From NCBI GenBank assembly GCA_002450295.1, contig DJYX01000038.1, positions 1-5,341 on the forward strand: a DNA stretch of 5,341 nt. Reading direction: 5' to 3'. Position 1 is the first letter of the stretch. Each line of letters opens with the position of its first letter. This document shows positions 1 through 5,190 of the stretch, in pieces. The position numbers and the translations under genes are program-made. The DNA is from Deltaproteobacteria bacterium UBA6967. Its GTDB lineage: Bacteria > SAR324 > NAC60-12. The notes under the pieces are model-generated. The model did no database searches and was not told where the DNA came from. It worked only from the letters and a program-made list of their open reading frames with translations.

Positions 1-1
1 C

Positions 2-1456
2 AAAACAACTGAGGATAATGAAGACATCGAACAGGCGGAGGAAATTCTGCAGGCAGATCACTACGGATTAGAGGACGTAAAAGATCGAATTCTTGAATTG
101 ATCTCAGTTGGAATGATGAACGGAAATCTCTCTGGTACCATCATTCTATTAGTTGGCCCTCCCGGTGTCGGTAAAACTTCAATCGGCCAGTCCATTGCCC
201 GTAGCCTGAATCGTGAATTTTACCGCTTCTCTGTTGGTGGGATGAGAGATGAAGCAGAAATCAAGGGACACCGTAGAACCTATATCGGAGCCCTGCCAGG
301 AAAGTTTGTCCAAGCACTAAAAGTTTGTAAAAGTTCAAACCCTGTCTTGATGCTTGATGAAGTGGATAAGATCGGCAGTAGCTTTCGTGGAGACCCCGCC
401 TCTGCATTGTTGGAAGTATTGGATCCCGAGCAGAATAAGGATTTTTTGGATCACTATTTAGATGTTCGCTTTGATCTTTCCAAGGTTCTTTTCATCTGTA
501 CTGCCAATCAGCTAGATACGATTCCTGGACCCCTTCTCGACCGGATGGAGGTGATTCGGCTCTCAGGTTATATTCTTGAGGAAAAGTTGCAGATTGCTCG
601 ACAACATTTAATTGAAAGACAACTCTCGTCTCATGGACTGAAGCCAGAGGAATTCCAAATTGATGATAACACTTTAAGAGAAGTGATTGACGGATATGCT
701 CGCGAAGCCGGGGTTCGCAACTTGGAAAAGCAACTCAAGAAAATGATGCGCAAAGCAGCCCGTCAGATCGTCACTGAACGAGGTAAAGAGAATCCGAAAA
801 CAGAGGTTCAGATCAACAAAGAAGATCTGAAAGAATATCTGGGCAAACGATCATTTACAGAAGAACAGGCGTTCACGGAGCCAAAAGTAGGAGTCGTGAT
901 GGGTCTCGCCTACACAGCCTTGGGTGGGGCGACTCTACACATTGAAGCACGTTCAATTTTTAACAAAAATGGAGGACTGAAGCAGACGGGTCAACTTGGG
1001 GATGTGATGAAGGAATCAGCTGAGATTGCCTACAGTTATGTTCGATCACTGCTACAGAACGATCCAGATGCGAAAGAATTCTTCGAAGAAAGAATGATTC
1101 ACTTTCATGTACCAGCTGGAGCAACCCCCAAAGATGGTCCATCGGCTGGAATCACCATGGCCTGTGCTTTGACATCTCTCATTTTCGACACCCCCCTTAA
1201 AGCTGGCTTGGCCATGACAGGGGAACTAACACTGACCGGAGTCGTTTTACCGATAGGAGGAGTTAAAGAAAAAACCATTGCTGCTAGAAGAGCAAAAATC
1301 AGCGAGTTGATTTTCCCGGCTGATAATCAAGAGGACTTTGAAGATCTTGATGAAAGTGTTCGTGAGGGGATCACTGCTCACTTTGTCAAAAAGTTGGAGG
1401 ATGTTTTAGCTATTGGTTTTCCAAATCTAAAATGGAAGCAGCGCATTCAAAAGTAA
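2..1456 (+). CDS. lon: Lon ATP-dependent protease (endopeptidase La), 5' truncated by window edge
   Basis: Cytoplasmic AAA+ serine protease that unfolds and degrades misfolded and regulatory proteins. The frame is open from base 2, so a TTG at 98 is internal and the true start lies upstream. 484 residues are visible. The Walker A motif GPPGVGKT is at fragment residues 52-59 (bases 155-178) and Walker B LMLDEVDK at bases 347-370. The conserved block [16 protein letters not shown] follows Walker B, and [14 protein letters not shown] lies further on. The S16 protease domain has its catalytic Ser in DGPSAG (codon at 1142) and its Lys in KEK (codon at 1271), 43 residues apart as in E. coli Lon (Ser679/Lys722). 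By comparison with E. coli Lon (784 aa), roughly 300 N-terminal residues (substrate-binding domain) are missing from view. Both active sites are intact, so nothing suggests a pseudogene. The gene converges on the chorismate mutase gene with 23 bases between their stop codons. Confidence 0.97.
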   Translation, partial: KTTEDNEDIEQAEEILQADHYGLEDVKDRILELISVGMMNGNLSGTIILLVGPPGVGKTSIGQSIARSLNREFYRFSVGGMRDEAEIKGHRRTYIGALPGKFVQALKVCKSSNPVLMLDEVDKIGSSFRGDPASALLEVLDPEQNKDFLDHYLDVRFDLSKVLFICTANQLDTIPGPLLDRMEVIRLSGYILEEKLQIARQHLIERQLSSHGLKPEEFQIDDNTLREVIDGYAREAGVRNLEKQLKKMMRKAARQIVTERGKENPKTEVQINKEDLKEYLGKRSFTEEQAFTEPKVGVVMGLAYTALGGATLHIEARSIFNKNGGLKQTGQLGDVMKESAEIAYSYVRSLLQNDPDAKEFFEERMIHFHVPAGATPKDGPSAGITMACALTSLIFDTPLKAGLAMTGELTLTGVVLPIGGVKEKTIAARRAKISELIFPADNQEDFEDLDESVREGITAHFVKKLEDVLAIGFPNLKWKQRIQK

Positions 1457-1480
1457 AAAGATTTTTCAAAGATCTCTTTT
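1456..1480. terminator. Weak A/T-rich stem between convergent lon and aroQ
   Basis: The two convergent stop codons are 23 bases apart. The gap contains an AAAAGAT arm (1456-1462) facing ATCTCTTTT (1472-1480), which pair apart from a two-base bulge and leave T-rich 3' ends on both strands. This could act as a weak bidirectional terminator. The stem has little GC, so the call is tentative. A separate perfect hairpin, TTGAAG-ttg-CTTCAA (1486-1500), lies in the last codons of aroQ but has no T-run on either side. Confidence 0.25.
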
Positions 1481-1758
1481 CAGCGTTGAAGTTGCTTCAA
1501 GATGTCAATAATCTGCTGAAATAGTTGGACCACCATTTCCTTCGGCAATGGCCCAGAATTTTCCGCACATAACCTTGCCAACAAGATTTTTTCTCTATCA
1601 GCATGGACCACAGCCAGATTATTGGCCTTCTTAAGTTCTCCAACCTTGAGAACCAATTCTGCTCGCTGATTTAGTAACCGCAGCAACTCAGCATCAACCT
1701 TATCAATATCCTCCCGCAAAATAGCCAGCTGACTCCGAACTTGCTCAGAATTACTCAT
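1480..1758 (-). CDS. aroQ: Stand-alone chorismate mutase, AroQ class
   Basis: Predicted to convert chorismate to prephenate, the committed step towards phenylalanine and tyrosine, in the cytoplasm. The 92-residue all-helical protein has the AroQ active-site pattern: Arg15 in ILREDID, Arg32 in LLNQRAEL, Lys43 in VGELKK, and Arg55-Glu56 in HADRE. The spacings Arg15-Arg32 (17), Arg32-Lys43 (11), Lys43-Arg55 (12) equal Arg11-Arg28-Lys39-Arg51 of E. coli chorismate mutase. The stretch NSGPLP...LFQQII resembles the mutase domain at the N-terminus of PheA P-proteins. The frame stops right at the domain end, with no prephenate dehydratase following. The ATG lies inside the end of the response regulator gene (ATGAGTAA, 8-base overlap). 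A TGGAG at 1769-1773, 10 bases upstream, is a plausible ribosome site. Co-transcription and translational coupling are therefore likely. Confidence 0.93.
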   Translation of the reverse strand: MSNSEQVRSQLAILREDIDKVDAELLRLLNQRAELVLKVGELKKANNLAVVHADREKILLARLCAENSGPLPKEMVVQLFQQIIDILKQLQR

Positions 1759-2446
1759 CTTTCGAATGCTCCAGTAATTGAAATCGGTACCCTATTCCAT
1801 AAACTGTCACGATGCTAGACTCCAAACCGTAGGTAGCCAGTTTCTTTCTTAGGTTTTTGACATGCGTATCAATCGTTCGGTCATAGCCGTTGAATTGATA
1901 CCCTTGAACTTGTTGGAGTAAAGACTCTCGTGACCATACTTTTCCTGGCCTTTGTAACAAGACCTTCAATACCCCAAACTCATTAGGAGTCAGCACAACT
2001 TCCGACTCGTCTACCCAAACTTGGTGGTTGGTTTGATCCAAGCGAAGTGGCCCAACTCTTAGCTCCGCATGATCTTCATGATACGTTCTCCGCAGAACCG
2101 CTTTGACCCTGGCGACAACCTCTCTCGGACTGAATGGCTTACAAATATAATCATCGGCTCCTGAATCCAGGCCTTTAAGACGGTCAATTTCTTCCACTCT
2201 CGCTGTGATCATCAGGATCGGCACGTTTGAGATAGTGCGTAGTTGTTGACAGATCTCGAGCCCGCTCATCCCTGGAAGCATCCAGTCTAATAGGATTAGG
2301 TTAATTTCTTCCTGCTCCACCCAAGACCGAATCTGGTCATAGTTCAGGGACTCTCTCGTTTCGTAACCAGCCTGTTGAAGATAATCCCTTAACAGATGTG
2401 AAATTTTGGGTTCATCTTCTACAATTAAAATTGTCGAACGTGGCAT
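1751..2446 (-). CDS. BaeR-like OmpR/PhoB-family response regulator
   Basis: Two-component transcription factor of 231 residues. Receiver domain (about 4-120): acidic pair Glu10-Asp11, phospho-acceptor Asp54 in LILLDWMLPG, Thr81, and Lys103 in CKPFSPRE. C-terminal winged-helix domain (about 128-226): LTPNEF at 152-157, recognition helix RTIDTHVKNLRKKL at 190-203, wing VYGIGYRF at 215-222. The stretch EEIDRL.GL..GADDYICKP.SPREVVARVK..LRR agrees closely with what I remember of E. coli BaeR (envelope stress). This places it in or near that subfamily, but the regulon and signal cannot be deduced. All phosphorylation residues are present. The start is the ATG before the first beta strand; its ribosome site is poor (TTGAAGAACC). 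No sensor kinase adjoins it: downstream is aroQ and upstream is a long gene-free region. Autoregulation is possible (see the inverted repeats at its promoter). Confidence 0.95.
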   Translation of the reverse strand: MPRSTILIVEDEPKISHLLRDYLQQAGYETRESLNYDQIRSWVEQEEINLILLDWMLPGMSGLEICQQLRTISNVPILMITARVEEIDRLKGLDSGADDYICKPFSPREVVARVKAVLRRTYHEDHAELRVGPLRLDQTNHQVWVDESEVVLTPNEFGVLKVLLQRPGKVWSRESLLQQVQGYQFNGYDRTIDTHVKNLRKKLATYGLESSIVTVYGIGYRFQLLEHSKDE

Positions 2447-2507
2447 GGTTCTTCAAAGATAAATAATCGTCTAAGCCCTTGGGCATAATTTGCTGCCACA
2501 AGTTCAA

Positions 2508-2535
2508 ATTGTAATTACAGTTGCAGTTTAGTAAA
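2508..2535 (-). promoter_or_regulatory. Candidate sigma70 promoter of the response regulator-aroQ unit
   Basis: Read on the minus strand, a -35 TTTACT (2530-2535; four of six consensus bases) is separated by 16 bases from a -10 TACAAT (2508-2513; five of six). It would give a leader of roughly 55 bases before the ATG at 2446. No other match this close to the gene was found. The consensus is that of the E. coli housekeeping sigma factor, and its use here is an assumption. Confidence 0.45.
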
Positions 2536-2565
2536 ATATTTAGTATTTTGATAATTAATCAAAAT
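2533..2565. repeat. Two overlapping inverted repeats at the -35 region, possible operator
   Basis: The first dyad is AAAATA (2533-2538), five bases, TATTTT (2544-2549). The second is ATTTTGAT (2545-2552), AATTA, ATCAAAAT (2558-2565). Both are perfect, and they share the TATTTT segment. Their centres are about 14 bases apart. They overlap and extend upstream of the predicted -35 box of the response regulator promoter, where an OmpR-family activator or autoregulator would bind. AT-rich sequence yields such dyads by chance fairly often, so function is inferred from position. Confidence 0.35.
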
Positions 2566-2744
2566 TCGTTCGACTTTGGTGAACGTTTTCAGGAGATGTG
2601 AAGCCGAAAAAATTTTATTCGAGCTAATGTAATTATTGATAATTTCTGTTGACGCTTCTTTTTGACCCTGAGTAGTAGTTCGGTTCCTTCCAGTGACAGT
2701 AATATTGTTCTAACAAGTGGACTATACGATTAAAGAAGGAGCAG

Positions 2745-2773
2745 ATCATGTCCTAAGAAATCAGGGATGTCAA
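2745..2773 (-). promoter_or_regulatory. Second candidate minus-strand promoter, distal
   Basis: On the minus strand a perfect TTGACA (2768-2773) is followed after 17 bases by CATGAT (2745-2750; four of six for TATAAT). Transcription would start near 2738 and reach the response regulator after a leader of about 290 bases. The perfect -35 and ideal spacing favour it; the weak -10 and the distance count against it. Confidence 0.25.
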
Positions 2774-2798
2774 GCAGACCCCAGCTAATCTGATCTCA

Positions 2799-2808
2799 GA
2801 ACATGTTC
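2799..2808. repeat. Perfect 10-base palindrome GAACATGTTC
   Basis: An uninterrupted palindrome in the gene-free region, about 26 bases upstream of the distal minus-strand TTGACA. A dimeric regulator could use it as an operator, but it is short and no second copy was found in the window. Confidence 0.25.
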
Positions 2809-2911
2809 ATAAATTCATGTTTTTTAGATAGAAAATTTAAAGAGAATATCAAACAACTAAACACAAAATTGTTTCACTGTTTCTAGAACTAATCGGGCTT
2901 AGCCTTTGAAC

Positions 2912-2930
2912 GCAGGAATTCATGTCCTGC
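2912..2930 (+). terminator. Hairpin GCAGGA-7-TCCTGC followed by TCAATTTTAAT
   Basis: A perfect six-base stem with four G:C pairs and a seven-base loop, followed on the plus strand by a moderately T-rich tail. This is the most terminator-like structure in the gene-free region and has that form only on the plus strand. No plus-strand gene ends just before it, so it could close a short untranslated RNA, insulate the downstream gene, or mean nothing. Confidence 0.25.
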
Positions 2931-3028
2931 TCAATTTTAATCTGTTCAGTGCGTGTGGTGACTTTCAGTTAACTTACTTTCTAAGTAAAGAAACTTGTAG
3001 GTCGATTCAACACCAGCACAAACTGATC

Positions 3029-3035
3029 GAGGAGG
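3029..3035 (+). promoter_or_regulatory. Strong Shine-Dalgarno GAGGAGG before a 20-codon ORF
   Basis: GAGGAGG lies six bases before the ATG at 3042 and is the best ribosome site in the window. It is far better than the weak GAGAG that precedes the ribbon-helix-helix start at 3126. Confidence 0.5.
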
Positions 3036-3041
3036 AACAAA

Positions 3042-3104
3042 ATGATTCTTTTCATTGTCCCAACTTGCGTTGTCAGTAAAAGCAAGGATTTCCGCCAGAA
3101 TTAA
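3042..3104 (+). CDS. Possible 20-residue leader peptide upstream of the ribbon-helix-helix gene
   Basis: A short ORF with a hydrophobic N-terminus (MILFIVPTCVV) and a charged end (SKSKDFRQN), stopping at TAA 3102-3104. It is supported by the strong Shine-Dalgarno at ideal spacing. It lies in the same frame as the next gene: stop plus seven codons lead to the ATG at 3126. It could be a leader peptide allowing reinitiation 21 bases later. Alternatively it is the original 5' end of the ribbon-helix-helix gene cut by a nonsense mutation, or chance. The peptide resembles nothing I recognise. Confidence 0.3.
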   Translation: MILFIVPTCVVSKSKDFRQN

Positions 3105-3125
3105 ACCATCACTGAGAGAATAGAA

Positions 3126-3470
3126 ATGGATCTCGTCGCACCCACGAATTACCGAAATGAAGTCAGTTTCGATAGCACCACCCCAGCTGTAAGAAATGAC
3201 ATCAGTCAACTGCCACCATCTACAAATTTTAAAGAGCGTACTCCTTACGCAGACAACATTGTCGAGGAAACTCGAAGACGAGGTCGGCCTCTGAAGCTTG
3301 ATAAGCCACTTAGGACACGTATGGGCTTTCGAATTTCTGATGAGATGCTTCAAGAAGTAGAGGTGCTTTGCGAACAAACCGGTCTTAGCAAGACGGACCT
3401 AATTCTTCAAGCAATCCAAAGCTACATCGACTCGAATCGTGCTTTAACAGGAACTGAGCAACATTCCTGA
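3126..3470 (+). CDS. Ribbon-helix-helix (CopG/Arc-like) DNA-binding protein with AT-hook-like motif
   Basis: A 114-residue probable transcriptional regulator. Residues 1-48 are polar and look disordered. A basic RRRGRPLK segment (50-57) has the GRP core of an AT-hook. Next come the expected RHH beta strand RTRMGFRI (63-70), helix A SDEMLQEVEVLCEQT (71-85), the turn GLSK (86-89), and helix B TDLILQAIQSYIDS (90-103). RHH proteins dimerise and insert the paired strands into the major groove. Many are antitoxins or autoregulators, but no toxin gene follows on this strand; the next gene converges from 3481, ten bases away. ATG 3126 is the only ATG, GTG or TTG in frame before the domain, apart from the blocked ATG at 3042. 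The target is unknown; the neighbouring promoters or its own are natural candidates. Confidence 0.78.
   Translation: MDLVAPTNYRNEVSFDSTTPAVRNDISQLPPSTNFKERTPYADNIVEETRRRGRPLKLDKPLRTRMGFRISDEMLQEVEVLCEQTGLSKTDLILQAIQSYIDSNRALTGTEQHS
3448..3469. repeat. Inverted repeat at the junction of convergent genes
   Basis: CAGGAA (3448-3453), ten bases, TTCCTG (3464-3469): a perfect six-base stem spanning the stop of the ribbon-helix-helix gene and lying just past the end of gspJ on the minus strand. Neither side has a T-run, so it is not a standard intrinsic terminator. It could still slow polymerase or protect 3' ends in this 10-base gap between convergent genes. Confidence 0.25.
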
Positions 3471-3480
3471 ATAGCGTCAC

Positions 3481-4290
3481 TCATTCGAACCACTCCGGTT
3501 TACATGGACGAACGCAGAGATTGATCGTCAGAGATTCCTCCAGCGTTTGTCCATCTTCATCCTCCACGGCCATACTCAATCGAATTGCTCTGGGCAGACA
3601 AAACGAATTACTAGCTTCGGAATTCCGTTCACAAGCTAACTCCTGCGTATCCCAATCTTTTACCCAATTTTCTTGGGTTCCTCCATCTGCCAGTTCAATC
3701 TCCTGTTCAAGTAATTCCACCAGAAATCCTGTCACTCTGTCTGTCAGCAAGTAATCTCTTCCACCCTCAGACAAATCAGGATCCACATAAAAATCTTCTC
3801 TGCGCCACAACTCCCAACGACCTGTTTCTGAGTTTTCTTGCATACGATAACCGATCTCATGCAGCCTAGGATCTTGTTCCCGCCATTCCGGATAGAAACG
3901 GGCACGCCGTGCAGCATGAAAGTCAATTGCTGAAGAAGATTCTGCTCCTTGGGGGCCATCAAAAAGCCTAGCAATTAAGCCTGTCTGAAAACTATCAATT
4001 TGAACTCCTGGACTCTCTGATTCATTCAATTCGACTAGGCGAGACAGGTACTGCATGGCTTGCAGATCATCGAGTACTATCTTCATAAGTAGGCGTAATT
4101 CTTCACGACCCCGCAGGGACTTCTCCACGCTCAATGAGGTTCTGGAGATTTGAGAGAAGCTGCTGTAGAGCAAGGTTACCAACATGCCGAGGATTGCCAT
4201 GGAAACCAGCACTTCCAACAAGGAGAAGCCGCTGATTTTTCGAAAAAATGCTTTATCTTGGATCGGAAGGTTTAACGTAGAGTTCGGCAT
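3481..4290 (-). CDS. gspJ: T2SS minor pseudopilin GspJ-like
   Basis: Inner-membrane pseudopilin; in the family, GspJ joins GspI and GspK at the pseudopilus tip. The prepilin motif is SG|FSLLEV: cleavage after Gly21, Glu at mature position 5, then a hydrophobic segment of about 20 residues. The periplasmic part ends with LTDRVTGFLVELL and LPRAIRLSMAVED, typical of the GspJ C-terminal region. It is 269 residues from ATG 4290, longer than the usual roughly 200. An ATG at 4317 would lengthen the overlap with gspI from 38 to 65 bases, so 4290 is preferred, though neither has a good ribosome site and the 21-residue leader is long. Four cysteines, the only ones, lie near the C-terminus (220, 231, 259, 263). 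It is last in the run; no gspK follows. Confidence 0.9.
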   Translation of the reverse strand: MPNSTLNLPIQDKAFFRKISGFSLLEVLVSMAILGMLVTLLYSSFSQISRTSLSVEKSLRGREELRLLMKIVLDDLQAMQYLSRLVELNESESPGVQIDSFQTGLIARLFDGPQGAESSSAIDFHAARRARFYPEWREQDPRLHEIGYRMQENSETGRWELWRREDFYVDPDLSEGGRDYLLTDRVTGFLVELLEQEIELADGGTQENWVKDWDTQELACERNSEASNSFCLPRAIRLSMAVEDEDGQTLEESLTINLCVRPCKPEWFE

Positions 4291-4642
4291 CGTAGCTATA
4301 TTCAGATCCTGCCTCATTCCATTTCAGGCGGTAGTAGACCCGTCGGATGATGATGCCAGGCAAGGGTTCAGTATCTTCAATTTCTCGTTCCCATGCGAAG
4401 CCAAAAAGAGGATCTTCTTCCTCAGCAATCTCTCCCTGCGCCAACGAAACTGGAGCGTTTAAGCTGCGTTCCCAGCGTAGCAGTTCATTCTGAGAACCTG
4501 TGATCGCCCGCCATAGGTTCTGTGTAGAATTAAGGATGAATAGTGAGGTCGAGAAGCTTTGGTAGATGGCGATCAAAGTCACCACCAGTATAGACATCGC
4601 AACCAGTACTTCGAGAACCGTGAAACCTCTGCGAAGTTTCAT
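4253..4642 (-). CDS. gspI: T2SS minor pseudopilin GspI-like
   Basis: Minor pseudopilin of the tip complex, 129 residues, the usual GspI size. The short leader MKLRRG is followed by FTVLEVLVAMSILVVTLIAI: prepilin peptidase cleavage after Gly6, Glu at mature position 5, and a membrane helix at about 7-28. The periplasmic part carries LLRWERSL and a terminal beta region (PGIIIRRVYYRLKW...SYDAELYVKP), which fit the GspI fold. The start overlaps the gspH stop as ATGA (4 bases). AAGGA sits three bases before the ATG, closer than ideal, so coupling to gspH translation is probable. The 3' end overlaps gspJ by 38 bases. The assignment rests on length, motif and position between H and J. Confidence 0.9.
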   Translation of the reverse strand: MKLRRGFTVLEVLVAMSILVVTLIAIYQSFSTSLFILNSTQNLWRAITGSQNELLRWERSLNAPVSLAQGEIAEEEDPLFGFAWEREIEDTEPLPGIIIRRVYYRLKWNEAGSEYSYDAELYVKPSDPR

Positions 4643-5190
4643 GAATCCTTAGTGTTGGGATTCAACATTTCTACTCGGCCTAATAAGCCTTTGGTAGCAA
4701 TCTCCCAAGTTTCTTCTGGCTGTTCACGCTCCCTGAACTGATAGCGGAAGGGGGTAACAAATCCTGAATTATCCACCAAGATTTCAACTTCCTCTGGCTG
4801 AATTAATTCTCTCTCTTCCTGGGTCAATAAAACTGCTGCAATCTCCCAATCCTCTGGAATCAAATGAGGGCGCAAGGTGCGTTCAGGATGATCCTCTGCA
4901 AATGCTTCACGCTCACCACTGTCTTCTTCTTCAATCCGGATTTGCTGATTCTGCAAATCGAACACCAGCCAGTAGGTTCGATTCTGGAGAATCGCATCAT
5001 TGCGAAGCTGGCGGAGGGTTCTCGTCAGATAACTCAGTTCCTGCTGAGGAACCTGCGTCATTACAGACTGAAGTTGGGGGATTGTCAGCCCAAGGATCAG
5101 TGAGATAACAATGGTGGCAAAGGTCAGTTCAAGGAGAGTAAAGCCTCTACGGGCTTGCTCAGCGTGCATCGTTGGAGGAAATGTCGGCAT
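4639..5190 (-). CDS. gspH: T2SS minor pseudopilin GspH-like
   Basis: Minor pseudopilin that in the family links the major GspG fibre to the I/J/K tip. The prepilin motif is RRG|FTLLEL: cleavage after Gly16, Glu at mature position 5, then a helix running through LTIPQLQSV. The segment YLTRTLRQLRNDAILQNRTYWLVFDL matches the GspH/FimT pattern of amphipathic helix plus first beta strand. The C-terminal domain is rich in Glu. Start choice: a GTG at 5223 would overlap gspG by 65 bases and lacks a ribosome site. ATG 5190 has GGCGGA ten bases upstream. ATG 5169 gives a more typical nine-residue leader and an 11-base overlap with gspG, but is preceded by CCTCC rather than a ribosome site. I use 5190 (183 aa); 5169 (176 aa) remains possible. 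Confidence 0.9.
   Translation of the reverse strand: MPTFPPTMHAEQARRGFTLLELTFATIVISLILGLTIPQLQSVMTQVPQQELSYLTRTLRQLRNDAILQNRTYWLVFDLQNQQIRIEEEDSGEREAFAEDHPERTLRPHLIPEDWEIAAVLLTQEERELIQPEEVEILVDNSGFVTPFRYQFREREQPEETWEIATKGLLGRVEMLNPNTKDS

Larger units (their letters stand above)
2447..3041. other. AT-rich gene-free region between response regulator and leader ORF
   Basis: About 595 bases with stops in most frames. No ORF with both a credible start and a recognisable product was found, and no tRNA or rRNA was seen. The part near 2446 looks like the promoter of the response regulator. The middle (2700-2830) holds a consensus-like minus-strand promoter, a Shine-Dalgarno sequence followed by a two-codon ORF, a TTGTT-ct-AACAA dyad (2705-2716) and a perfect palindrome. 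The right part holds a GC-containing hairpin (2912-2930) and a TTACTT-tct-AAGTAA dyad (2974-2988). From about 2946 onward the minus strand is open and looks weakly coding. Divergent promoters are expected here, one towards the response regulator and one towards the ribbon-helix-helix gene. Confidence 0.6.
2946..3209 (-). other. Antisense open frame with weak coding character, possible small gene or relic
   Basis: The minus strand is open from a TTG at 3209 to a TGA at 2946 (87 codons) and remains open still further upstream. The stretch at 2946-3125, where no plus-strand gene competes, is about 60 codons without a stop in AT-rich DNA. Roughly 40 percent of its codons are of the RNY type, above the quarter expected at random. 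Part of the frame is exactly codon-aligned antisense to the ribbon-helix-helix gene, which by itself produces such shadows. There is no ATG or GTG start, only a weak GGTGG before the TTG, and I do not recognise the product. It is not called as a gene. Confidence 0.15.

Noticed and set aside
98..100. TTG at 98 as the start of lon
   Set aside because: The frame is open back to base 2 and the residues before it ([16 protein letters not shown]) are conserved Lon sequence, so the gene continues out of the window.
960..1142. A 60-codon minus-strand ORF inside lon
   Set aside because: It lies wholly within the conserved Lon protease domain coding sequence and has no features of its own.
2633..2749. 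A 38-codon minus-strand ORF starting at ATG 2749
   Set aside because: Its ribosome site is one base from the ATG, its RNY codon fraction is at random level, and it overlaps the candidate distal promoter. The product is not recognisable.
2447..3041. CRISPR array, tRNA, insertion sequence ends or attachment site
   Set aside because: There is no spaced direct-repeat series, no cloverleaf pattern, no transposase and no paired terminal repeats; only short isolated repeats such as AATTCATGT (2812 and 2918) occur.
3126..4290. Toxin-antitoxin pair involving the ribbon-helix-helix gene
   Set aside because: No toxin-like ORF lies next to it on the same strand; the downstream neighbour is a convergent pseudopilin gene.
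4291..4317. ATG 4317 as gspJ start
   Set aside because: It would overlap gspI by 65 bases and give a 30-residue leader; ATG 4290 in the same frame is more economical, though not certain.
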